From: [Clostridium] innocuum
Lineage (GTDB): Bacteria; Bacillota_I; Bacilli_A; Erysipelotrichales; Erysipelotrichaceae
Reading direction: 5' to 3'
NCBI GenBank assembly: GCA_012317185.1
Contig: CP048838.1
Span: forward strand, 3,348,001 to 3,412,000
DNA: 64,000 bases
Within the stretch, counting starts at the first letter, position 1. Each line of letters opens with the position of its first letter. The notes beneath the pieces were generated by a model. It was not told the DNA's origin, did no database searches, and saw only the letters and a list, made by a program, of their open reading frames with translations. Positions 52,001 through 59,493 of the stretch are shown piece by piece. Both the position numbers and the translations under genes were made by a program.

Positions 52001-52096
52001 CCTTGTGGGAATACTCCCCGCGTCCTTGCTGGGTAACCTATCAAACGGAGAAACGGCATAGCCGAAGCTACGCCGTTTCCCGAAAACAATCTTATG

Positions 52097-52109
52097 CTGT
52101 TTTATGAGT
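52097..52109 (-). repeat. Right boundary repeat of the outer element
   Basis: Complement of 34839-34851. It lies 35 bases past the glmM stop codon. Confidence 0.75.
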
Positions 52110-52143
52110 GCCGCCCTAAGGGAAGAGCCTTTCACACAATATG

Positions 52144-53478
52144 TTATAGTCCTTTTTCTTTAATGAAATCCACAATACGGTTTACATATTCCGCACACAG
52201 TGCATCGGTTTTGGCTTCCACCATAACGCGCACCAGCGGTTCTGTCCCACTAGGACGAACAAGGATTCTTCCCTCGTCACCAAGCTCCTGTGCTACTGCA
52301 TCCACTGCCGCAAGCAGCTCCTTATCCTCCAGAGCGGCATGCTTGTCATGTACCGGCGTATTGATCAGCAGCTGCGGATAGATAAACAGATCTGCACACA
52401 GCTCCTTCAGGGATTTCTTTGTATCCACCATAATTTCCAGCAGCTTCATCGCAGTCAGAAGACCGTCTCCGGTATTCGCATGAGCATGAAAGATGATATG
52501 TCCGCTCTGCTCACCGCCGATGGAATAGTCATGCTCCTTCATACATTCAAACACATATTTGTCACCGACAGCCGTCTGCTCATATTTCAGACCCTTGGCC
52601 TTCAGTGCATGATACAGACCAAGGTTGCTCATCACCGTGGTCACAACAACATCATCGTGCAGAATTCCCTTATCGTACATATAGCATCCGCAGATATACA
52701 TCGTGTGGTCGCCATCAATCAGGTTTCCGTCCTCATCAACAGCAATTAGACGATCCGCATCTCCGTCAAAGGCAAAGCCGACATGGTAATTGCCTTCCTT
52801 CATCATACTCTGCAACTCCTCGGGATGTGTGGAACCGCATTTGGTATTGATATTGATACCGTTTGGCGCAGAATGAATCACCTCAACGGTTGCCCCCAGC
52901 TCGCTTAAGGTTTCCGCAGCACAGCTCGTTGCACTTCCGTTGGCAAGGTCCAGCAGAATGTTCATGCCGGAAAGATCCATCGGAACAATTTCCTTCAGCC
53001 AGGATTCGTACAACTCCAGACCTTCCTCCCATTCGATCACACTTCCGATTTTCTCATTGTGTGCAACTTCGATTGACACTTCGTTGTCGATATATTTCTC
53101 AACCTCCAGCTCAATCTCCGGATTCATTTTACAGCCGTCTCCATTAAACAGCTTAATACCGTTGTCATGGAATGGATTATGACTGGCGGAAACCATGATT
53201 CCACAGTCGAAATGCTCCTTCTGAATCAGATAGGAAACCGCAGGAGTCGGGCAGACTCCCAGCAGATATACACTTGCTCCGCAGGATGTGGCACCAGCTG
53301 CCAGACCCATTTCAAACATATCGCTCGAAAGCCGTGTATCCTTTCCAATCAGAATTTTCGCATGACGGTTTTTTCCATAGTACCATCCCAGGTACTGTCC
53401 GATTTTTACCGCCATATCCAGTGTCAGCGTATCATTGGCGCGTCCTCTGGCACCATCTGTTCCAAAATATTTTCCCAT
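52144..53478 (-). CDS. glmM: Phosphoglucosamine mutase
   Basis: 444 residues, normal length. MGKYFGTDGARGRAN at the start, phosphoserine Ser99 in MVSASHNPFHDNGIK, metal loop FAFDGDADRLIAVD, and the C-terminal phosphate loop ILVRPSGTEPLVRVMVEA. It converts glucosamine 6-phosphate to the 1-phosphate for UDP-GlcNAc and cell-wall synthesis. It is the last gene of cdaA-cdaR-glmM; CdaA and GlmM are known to interact in Firmicutes. Its terminator appears split by the outer element. Confidence 0.96.
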   Translation of the reverse strand: MGKYFGTDGARGRANDTLTLDMAVKIGQYLGWYYGKNRHAKILIGKDTRLSSDMFEMGLAAGATSCGASVYLLGVCPTPAVSYLIQKEHFDCGIMVSASHNPFHDNGIKLFNGDGCKMNPEIELEVEKYIDNEVSIEVAHNEKIGSVIEWEEGLELYESWLKEIVPMDLSGMNILLDLANGSATSCAAETLSELGATVEVIHSAPNGININTKCGSTHPEELQSMMKEGNYHVGFAFDGDADRLIAVDEDGNLIDGDHTMYICGCYMYDKGILHDDVVVTTVMSNLGLYHALKAKGLKYEQTAVGDKYVFECMKEHDYSIGGEQSGHIIFHAHANTGDGLLTAMKLLEIMVDTKKSLKELCADLFIYPQLLINTPVHDKHAALEDKELLAAVDAVAQELGDEGRILVRPSGTEPLVRVMVEAKTDALCAEYVNRIVDFIKEKGL

Positions 53479-53497
53479 ATGTGTTACTCATCCTTTC

Positions 53498-54880
53498 CTA
53501 TTCGTCGGCTACACTGCCTGTCGCAGTCACCTTAACACTACCATTCTTCAATACGTAGGTTGCCAGCTTGTTCTTGCCCTCTACGATCAAAGGCTGTTCA
53601 TACGTACCTGCCTTCTCAATCTTTGAAAGATCGACATACACCTGCAGCTCCTCTTTCTTGATTTTGCTGATGATATCCTTCGCTCCCTTGACCGTTACAT
53701 CTACACTGGAGGAGCTTCCCTGCGCAACCGTGAAATTCAGTCCGTCAATGCTGTTTTTAAAGGCAATCGGCACATCCCTGATGACCCGCTCCTTCGTATC
53801 CGTCAGCTTGATGGAGATGTTGGCAATATTGCTGGAAATCTTAGTTACACCGTTCGGCATAATGATTGGCATGGAAATCTCACGATCGCTCGTCAGTGTA
53901 GAGGCCGGTATGGTAATCGGTATCTCGTTAATGTTATCGAGCACAGACTGCTTCGCATAGATAGTCACATGATCCTTATCCAGCTTATAGGATTCTATTG
54001 ATTTATCATTTGGAATCACACCGGTTGGATTCAGTGTGATCGGTACGTCTTTGCTTGGTTTGGTTACCTTGACACTGGCTTTCAGTGTATCCGGTATAAT
54101 GTCCACCTTCATAAGGTTTCCATCTGCATCATATGCAACGATGTTTGCTTTGGTTTCAAAATCTGTTTTCACATCCTTATCCACCTTGATCAGTGCTTTT
54201 ACAAATGCAATTTTATCCAGGGTATCGCTATCGGAGCGAACCAGAACCTCACCCTGCTGCAGCTGCGGTTCCCCCAGGTCATATATGGAATCCATCTGCT
54301 GGCGGTTGACGAAGTCATAGCCGACGGTAAAACGCCGTATGGATTTCTTCTTTATCGTAACAACGACGGTGGAAGGCTCCAGCACAACCTCCACACGCGC
54401 AGGCATCGCCTCCGTTGTCAGCTTCACCTCATGCGTGCCCTCGGTCAGATCGGTCATATTCGCTATCACCTTGAAATTCTTCTGCTGTTTAACGCTCTTG
54501 ATATCCGTCAGATCTCCGATGATGCGCACCTTGACCGTCTCCGGCAGACCGCTTACCTCATAGGCCTGATTTGATAAGACCTGAGATACCGGAAATTCGC
54601 CCAGATCCTCAGCACTCTTCACATTCTCGAGAAAGTTCGCCCCTTGGGAATTAAAGGTCACGTAAAACAAAATAGCTAGTATCAGCGCAACGACCTTGCC
54701 GTGCTTCTGATTAAACAGCAGCTTATCCAGCCATCCGCTGATCCAGCGAAAGAACTTGCCGACCTTGATTTCCACATTTGCATAGGTTCTGGCAAACGTC
54801 TGACTCTTTTCGGCAATCGCCTTGGCCAATTCGGTCTTGCCTTCCGAGCTTAATTGTGTTTTCTTTTTTTTCTTTGCCAT
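53498..54880 (-). CDS. cdaR: YbbR-domain regulator of diadenylate cyclase
   Basis: 460 residues: a cytosolic Lys-rich start, one transmembrane helix near 60-78 (KVVALILAILFYVTF), then an extracellular part with YbbR repeats of about 85 residues (each ending in patterns such as ITIPASTL or VVTIKKKS). It regulates CdaA activity. The start codon overlaps the CdaA stop (TAATG). Confidence 0.93.
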   Translation of the reverse strand: MAKKKKKTQLSSEGKTELAKAIAEKSQTFARTYANVEIKVGKFFRWISGWLDKLLFNQKHGKVVALILAILFYVTFNSQGANFLENVKSAEDLGEFPVSQVLSNQAYEVSGLPETVKVRIIGDLTDIKSVKQQKNFKVIANMTDLTEGTHEVKLTTEAMPARVEVVLEPSTVVVTIKKKSIRRFTVGYDFVNRQQMDSIYDLGEPQLQQGEVLVRSDSDTLDKIAFVKALIKVDKDVKTDFETKANIVAYDADGNLMKVDIIPDTLKASVKVTKPSKDVPITLNPTGVIPNDKSIESYKLDKDHVTIYAKQSVLDNINEIPITIPASTLTSDREISMPIIMPNGVTKISSNIANISIKLTDTKERVIRDVPIAFKNSIDGLNFTVAQGSSSSVDVTVKGAKDIISKIKKEELQVYVDLSKIEKAGTYEQPLIVEGKNKLATYVLKNGSVKVTATGSVADE

Positions 54881-56280
54881 TAGGAATCTCTCCTTTCTGT
54901 AGCTTTCTCAGGAGTTTCTTCATCCTCATCCGCTTTCTCATAATGCAGAACGATTGCCTCAGGTTCAATAACATCATTAAACAGATCACTTGCCATATTC
55001 GTCATAATGGTTTTCCCTGTTTGCTCTTTCGGCGGCTCCTTCTTCACTTCTGCTTTTTTCTTACGGCGTGTTTTTTTCACAGGCTTCGTTTCCTCTGCCG
55101 CTTTTTGTGATTCCTCTTTTACAGCGGCAGCCGGCTTTTTCCTTACTGCCGTTTTCCGCTTCTTCGGCTTTGGTTCATCCGCTTCCGCAGCCGATTCTTC
55201 CTTCTTCTCCGAGTCGGTTACGATATTTTCAAACAGGGCGTCCAGCTTCTCATCCTGTTTCTGTGTGAGGTCCTCGATATGCAGTCGATCCACTTCCTGT
55301 TCAACGACAACAACATCCTTTTCCTTCTTATCCTGTTCTTCGCTCTTTTTCTTTTTTGTATAACGCTTGTCTGCCGCTTCCTTCTTTGTCCGCTTGTTTT
55401 TTCCCTTAAAGTAATGCGCAAATACGCCCGGCTTCTTACCGTCGTAAGGCGGCGGTGTGCTGACCTGCTCGGCAGGCTCCTCCTGATTGTCATGCACGGC
55501 AGTGCTTTGCTGCTTACAGACAACATTCATTAAGAATTCCCGCAGACTCGCTTCGGAAATCACGGTCAGCTTACCACCCTCCGCTATGGAAATATTACCT
55601 GTTTCCTCACTCACGACAATGGTGATGGAATCGGTGATTTCGCTGATTCCCACCGCAGCGCGATGTCTTGCTCCGTAGCTTGTCGGAAGCTCTCTGGTCG
55701 TTGGTGGAAAATAGGCAGCCGCACAGGCGATTTTCACACCCTGAATGATCACGGCACCATCATGCAGCGGCGTTCCGTATTGAAAAATGGAACAGAGCAG
55801 CTCGCTGGATACAACGGAATTCATCGGTGTCCCGGTTTTGATATAGTCACTGAGAGAATGTCCCTGTTCGATGGATATCAGGGCACCGGTCTTAGTCTTC
55901 GACATTTCCGCACAGGCCTTGACCAGCTCATCCACCAGATTTTCACGTTCATTGATCGTCAGCGTGGAAATACGGGAAAATACATTGGTTTTACCGATTT
56001 TCTCCAGAATACTACGAATTTCCGGCTGGAAGATAATGATGACCGCAACCACACCCCAATTCATGATGGAATCCGCAAGATTTGCGACGGTGTGAAGTCC
56101 CAGAAAGCTTGCAGCGGAACGTATAATAATTATGAGCAGTACCCCCTTGAATATCTGGATGGTACGCGAATTGTTTTTCACGATTTTCAGGCAGTAATAG
56201 ACAAGTGCCCAGACACAGGCAATGTCCAGCAGCTGCTGAATCAATTCCCGTAAATTGTTCAAAGTGAAATAATTGAGCAT
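54880..56280 (-). CDS. cdaA: Diadenylate cyclase CdaA with long charged C-terminal tail
   Basis: 466 residues from the ATG at 56280, behind GAGGAGTGTTTTT; the longer upstream frame crosses the promoter. Three transmembrane helices (about 12-32, 43-60, 66-84), then the DAC domain with LHDGAVIIQG (DGA, 174-176) and ARHRAAVG (205-209). It makes c-di-AMP from two ATP. Typical CdaA ends near residue 275; here about 200 further residues rich in Lys, Glu and Ala follow (for example PKPKKRKTAVRKKPAAAVKEE). Confidence 0.94.
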   Translation of the reverse strand: MLNYFTLNNLRELIQQLLDIACVWALVYYCLKIVKNNSRTIQIFKGVLLIIIIRSAASFLGLHTVANLADSIMNWGVVAVIIIFQPEIRSILEKIGKTNVFSRISTLTINERENLVDELVKACAEMSKTKTGALISIEQGHSLSDYIKTGTPMNSVVSSELLCSIFQYGTPLHDGAVIIQGVKIACAAAYFPPTTRELPTSYGARHRAAVGISEITDSITIVVSEETGNISIAEGGKLTVISEASLREFLMNVVCKQQSTAVHDNQEEPAEQVSTPPPYDGKKPGVFAHYFKGKNKRTKKEAADKRYTKKKKSEEQDKKEKDVVVVEQEVDRLHIEDLTQKQDEKLDALFENIVTDSEKKEESAAEADEPKPKKRKTAVRKKPAAAVKEESQKAAEETKPVKKTRRKKKAEVKKEPPKEQTGKTIMTNMASDLFNDVIEPEAIVLHYEKADEDEETPEKATERRDS

Positions 56281-56947
56281 AAAAACACTCCTCTCGTATT
56301 TTATATTATAGCACAAAGTGCTTCGTCTACCTATAGTTTTCTGATGTTGGTTAAGCCTTTCAGAAGCATTTTCCGTTCTGAAAGGCCCGTTTTTTATTGA
56401 TATAAAAGAAGCTGGAAAAAAAACAGAAAAATCCGATACGGAATGCATACTTCCTCGACGCAACCTGACACCATCATACAGCCGCCTTATATTCCTGACT
56501 GTAAGAAAGACACAGGGCGCTCTCTATCGCATACCGTATCAGATACAGGATGTATCCTATACCATGCAGGAAAAACTGCTTTAAAATCGTCAAGGAGGAC
56601 TGCATCCCTCATGAAACTGGTACAGTGCTCTGTAACATCATAATCCAAGGTGTAGCACACCTTCAGAAAGACACAGTTTACAATCCCTAAGCGCAACGCC
56701 GAAAAACCTGCAGCTACCTTCTGCCTCACCCGGCGGATTGCTGCATCGGACACCCCCAAAACTTATGATCCTCTGTGAAGCCCTCCGCTGCAAAACACGG
56801 TACCGCTGATTATCGGGCGCCATTTATTATGATCCTTAAGCTTTGCGTATCCACCAGAAAGCGTACCCTTTTTTCTTTGGATACATACTCCTGCTGTCAT
56901 ACATATTGACATGCAGCAATTCACGCATGACTTGAGGTTGTGCAGCG
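56281..56947. other. Long intergenic stretch, one hairpin, no supported gene
   Basis: A strong hairpin with T run on the plus strand lies at 56355-56395. The remaining 550 bases hold only short frames without ribosome sites (the longest, 56487-56759 minus, reads as noise). It may contain a decayed gene; I could not identify one. Confidence 0.5.
56355..56395 (+). terminator. Hairpin upstream of cdaA
   Basis: GCCTTTCAGAA/TTCTGAAAGGC with a 10-nt loop and a T run on the plus strand; no plus-strand gene precedes it. Confidence 0.6.
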
Positions 56948-57631
56948 CTACGCTTCCTCCTGCATCCCCCGATATAAACGAAACTGCTTTTCTAATAGAA
57001 AATGATAGGCAATCCAGGATAGAATACAGCTAATCGCCAGAAGCGCAAGCAGCCACAGTGGTATGGAAAGCATCCCTGTGGAAACATGAAAGCAGGAACT
57101 GAGTAGGTAGAGAACAAATTTGAAACCCACAGCTAAAACGCCATATGCGATCAAATATGTGTACCATGCGCCCAGAATACGGTGAAAGCTGCGCCGGTTA
57201 TGCCATTGTACTAGCACAGTGCTTCCTAGAATGAGCATGATATAAAACATGATGGTCTTCCATGACACAAACAGCATACCGTTTTTCACATATTCGCTCT
57301 CATCGATTCCCATCCCGATAACATCAAGCAGCGCCCACAATACCATAAGGGAGGACAGCAGCCTCCACCAGCGCAGCAGCTTTTCCAGCCGTGTCTCCTG
57401 TACCGCATTCGCACAGACGGCATCACAAAATTTCTGATAATCGCCAAATGCTTCCTCTACCTTGAGTCCGCGCGTTTGACTTTCCAGTGCCATAGCCAGA
57501 ATATCGTCTCGAATATCCCTTGCGACCAGCAGGGAAATGTCCTTACTGCTCAGATAGCGCAGCATATCCTGATATACGATCATGTATTCATGGTTGAGAT
57601 TTGCTTTGTCGTTATATTCATTACCGGTCAT
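56948..57631 (-). CDS. Membrane protein paired with PadR regulator (DUF1048/1700-like)
   Basis: 227 residues from the ATG at 57631, behind GGAGGTGGGAACG; it overlaps the PadR stop by 11 bases. A cytosolic helical domain (about 1-95, DISLLVARDIRDDILAMALESQTRGLKVEEAFG) is followed by four transmembrane helices. This arrangement is typical of PadR-linked membrane proteins in Firmicutes, often stress- or envelope-related. Function unproven. Confidence 0.75.
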   Translation of the reverse strand: MTGNEYNDKANLNHEYMIVYQDMLRYLSSKDISLLVARDIRDDILAMALESQTRGLKVEEAFGDYQKFCDAVCANAVQETRLEKLLRWWRLLSSLMVLWALLDVIGMGIDESEYVKNGMLFVSWKTIMFYIMLILGSTVLVQWHNRRSFHRILGAWYTYLIAYGVLAVGFKFVLYLLSSCFHVSTGMLSIPLWLLALLAISCILSWIAYHFLLEKQFRLYRGMQEEA

Positions 57632-57959
57632 CGTTCCCACCTCCTTCAAACAGCTTGTCAATCGTTTTTGCCAGCTTGCTCCATTCCGTATAAAAATCCC
57701 GAAGATACACGCGGCCTTCTGTTGTGATCTGATAATATTTGCGTCTGGGTCCCAGTGGAGAATCCCTTTTTTCCGCACGGATATAGTGCAGCTTTTCCAG
57801 CCGCAGCAAAATCGGATACAACGTTCCTTCTGTGACATCAATCCAGCCGGCTTCCTTCATATTCATGAGGATTTCATAGCCATAGGTCATATGCTGTTCA
57901 ATGATTTTCAGGATACAGCCCTCCAGACTCCCTCGCATGAGCTGTGTTTTATCGTACAT
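57621..57959 (-). CDS. PadR-family regulator
   Basis: 112 residues from the ATG at 57959, behind AGAGGTGAGTCC. LMRGSLEGCILKIIEQHMTYGYEILMNMKEAGW and EGTLYPILLRLEKLHYI form the PadR winged helix; a short C-terminal dimer helix follows. It is translationally coupled to the membrane protein gene and has repeated boxes at its promoter. Confidence 0.92.
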   Translation of the reverse strand: MYDKTQLMRGSLEGCILKIIEQHMTYGYEILMNMKEAGWIDVTEGTLYPILLRLEKLHYIRAEKRDSPLGPRRKYYQITTEGRVYLRDFYTEWSKLAKTIDKLFEGGGNDDR

Positions 57960-57981
57960 GGACTCACCTCTACTTTGCGAC

Positions 57982-58031
57982 ACAAGGTACTTCCTTCATC
58001 TATATTGTACCACAAGGTAGTCGAGAGTCAA
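57982..58031 (-). promoter_or_regulatory. padR promoter with two operator boxes
   Basis: On the minus strand TTGACT (58026-58031), 16-bp spacer, TACAAT (58004-58009). TACCTTGT occurs in the spacer (58012-58019) and again downstream (57982-57989); the upstream copy is part of TACC-TTGT-GGTA. Confidence 0.7.
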
Positions 58032-58371
58032 CAGGAATCTACCAGACAAAGACAGCTTTTCCATATATATTTTCTATTACGTCAAAGCTCATGTTAAAGC
58101 ATTTTCACATAGGAACAAATACGAGATACCCGGAAAAGGTATCAGACAAGAGATATGCAAGGAGCTTCCCCTGCTGTATATTTACGCTGTAAAGGCTAAT
58201 CGGTTGTTATGCAGGCACGAAAAAAGAGCATACGTTATGCCCTTTCTAAACAGCCACATTGAAACTCCTTTTTACACATGGTTTAAAAAGGATCTGTCAC
58301 ACAGCCTTTCCTTTATGAAACGATGACCTTATTTCCTAATAAAGCAAAACACACCTGTACGATTTCACTGT
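58032..58371. other. Intergenic stretch with a terminator
   Basis: No gene seen. It contains only the terminator of the HAD gene at 58220-58245. Confidence 0.5.
58220..58245 (-). terminator. Terminator of the HAD phosphatase gene
   Basis: On the minus strand GGGCATA/TATGCTC with a 3-nt loop and a run of six T. Confidence 0.75.
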
Positions 58372-59142
58372 TTACAGCTTCATCAGAAATGCAATGCATT
58401 CCTCAATACTGATAAACACATGCTCTGCCGGCTCCACGATTGCACTTCTTGCATGCATCATGGCACAGCCGTGAAATTCCTCAATCATGGGAATATCATT
58501 AAAGGAGTCACCGATGGCATAGATGGCATCATGCTCCAGACCAAGATGCTGTTCGATGAAATACAGTCCCTCTGCTTTGGAAACACCCTCCGGCACGATA
58601 TCCACACAGTTCACATTCACATAGGCAACAGCGTAGCCCTTAAAGTTCGTATTGATGTAATGACTGATCTCCTCCGCAAGCATGGTGTCGTTCAGGGAAA
58701 CAACCAGCTGGGATATCTTCCCGCGGTCCAATACCTCCTCCTCATGCTCGTTTGTATCCGGCATATTGCCGTATTTATGATCAATCTGATTCTCATCCAC
58801 GGAAAATTTAAACCGGTGAAAGCCGTCATTGATAACATACGATACACAATCCAGGGTTTTGATATATGCGATGATATCCAGCGCCTTGTTGAAATCCATA
58901 TACAGCACCTGCAGACGTTGAAAATCACGGTCATAGATCACACCACCGTTATTTGCCACAATGAAATCAAATTCTATCTTATTTTTTTGAATCTCCGTCT
59001 GTATGGACTCCATACTTCTTCCCGTAACCAGACCGAACATGTTTCCCGCTGCACGAAATTCATGTATCGCATGGACATCATTTATATCAACCAGCTCCTC
59101 TGTTCGAAGAGTACCATCATAATCACTAGCCAGAATTTTCAT
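58372..59142 (-). CDS. HAD-superfamily phosphatase, Cof type
   Basis: 256 residues from the ATG at 59142, behind GGAGGATATGCGT. Motif I ASDYDGTLR (nucleophile Asp), motif II LVTGRS, a C2-type cap, motif III Lys in SKAEGLYFI and motif IV AIGDSFNDIPMIE. Cof-type enzymes dephosphorylate sugar phosphates, nucleotides or cofactors such as FMN; the substrate is unknown. Confidence 0.9.
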   Translation of the reverse strand: MKILASDYDGTLRTEELVDINDVHAIHEFRAAGNMFGLVTGRSMESIQTEIQKNKIEFDFIVANNGGVIYDRDFQRLQVLYMDFNKALDIIAYIKTLDCVSYVINDGFHRFKFSVDENQIDHKYGNMPDTNEHEEEVLDRGKISQLVVSLNDTMLAEEISHYINTNFKGYAVAYVNVNCVDIVPEGVSKAEGLYFIEQHLGLEHDAIYAIGDSFNDIPMIEEFHGCAMMHARSAIVEPAEHVFISIEECIAFLMKL

Positions 59143-59247
59143 ACGCATATCCTCCATACATTCATTTTACCAAGTTTCAATAAAAAAACAATGTTTATGT
59201 ATAAGATTCATAAGCTTTTCCCATACTACTATCAGGAGGTGTTAGAA

Positions 59248-59409
59248 ATGGCACAGAAGAAATACCGCCCAGGAATGAACTGCGAAAAAACCGGCAAATA
59301 CACATGCTATGACAAAGATGGCAATGAAATGTACGGTGACGTAGACGTTGAAAAGGGCAGACGTTTTCCTCCTTCACAGGAAGAAGGATGCTACTACGAA
59401 GAACAGTAG
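59248..59409 (+). CDS. yjzC: YjzC-like small protein
   Basis: 53 residues behind AGGAGGTGTTAGAA. MAQKKYRPGMNCEKTGKYTCYD and the C-terminal KGRRFPPSQEEGCYYEE follow the YjzC pattern (a G-Q/M-x-AP-like start, then FP near the end). Function unknown. It is monocistronic with a strong terminator. Confidence 0.8.
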   Translation: MAQKKYRPGMNCEKTGKYTCYDKDGNEMYGDVDVEKGRRFPPSQEEGCYYEEQ

Positions 59410-59450
59410 TATCTGTTCGGCTCTGTAGAACTTATACAATGGTATAAGAA

Positions 59451-59493
59451 AAAAAAATTCCCATTCTCTTTATGAGATTGTGGGAATTTTTTT
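59451..59493. terminator. Bidirectional terminator
   Basis: AAAATTCCCA/TGGGAATTTT with inner TCTC/GAGA, A and T tracts on both sides; between yjzC-like and topB. Confidence 0.88.

Larger units (their letters stand above)
34839..52109. mobile_element. Outer integrated element with serine recombinase and ABC exporter cargo
   Basis: Bounded by the perfect 13-bp inverted repeat ACTCATAAAACAG (34839-34851 and 52097-52109). It carries a nuclease-like gene (split by the inner element), a phage-type helix-turn-helix protein, a broken sigma factor, a Cys-rich KTR protein, two ABC exporter genes with TetR, MobC and, at the right end, a large serine recombinase of the TnpX/TndX group. No relaxase of its own and no conjugation genes are seen, so it can at most be mobilised. 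It lies 35 bases past glmM. Confidence 0.8.

Noticed and set aside
56487..56759. 90-codon leftward frame in the gap before cdaA
   Set aside because: No ribosome site, no recognisable motif and a gap-like base composition; possibly a decayed gene, but I cannot support it.
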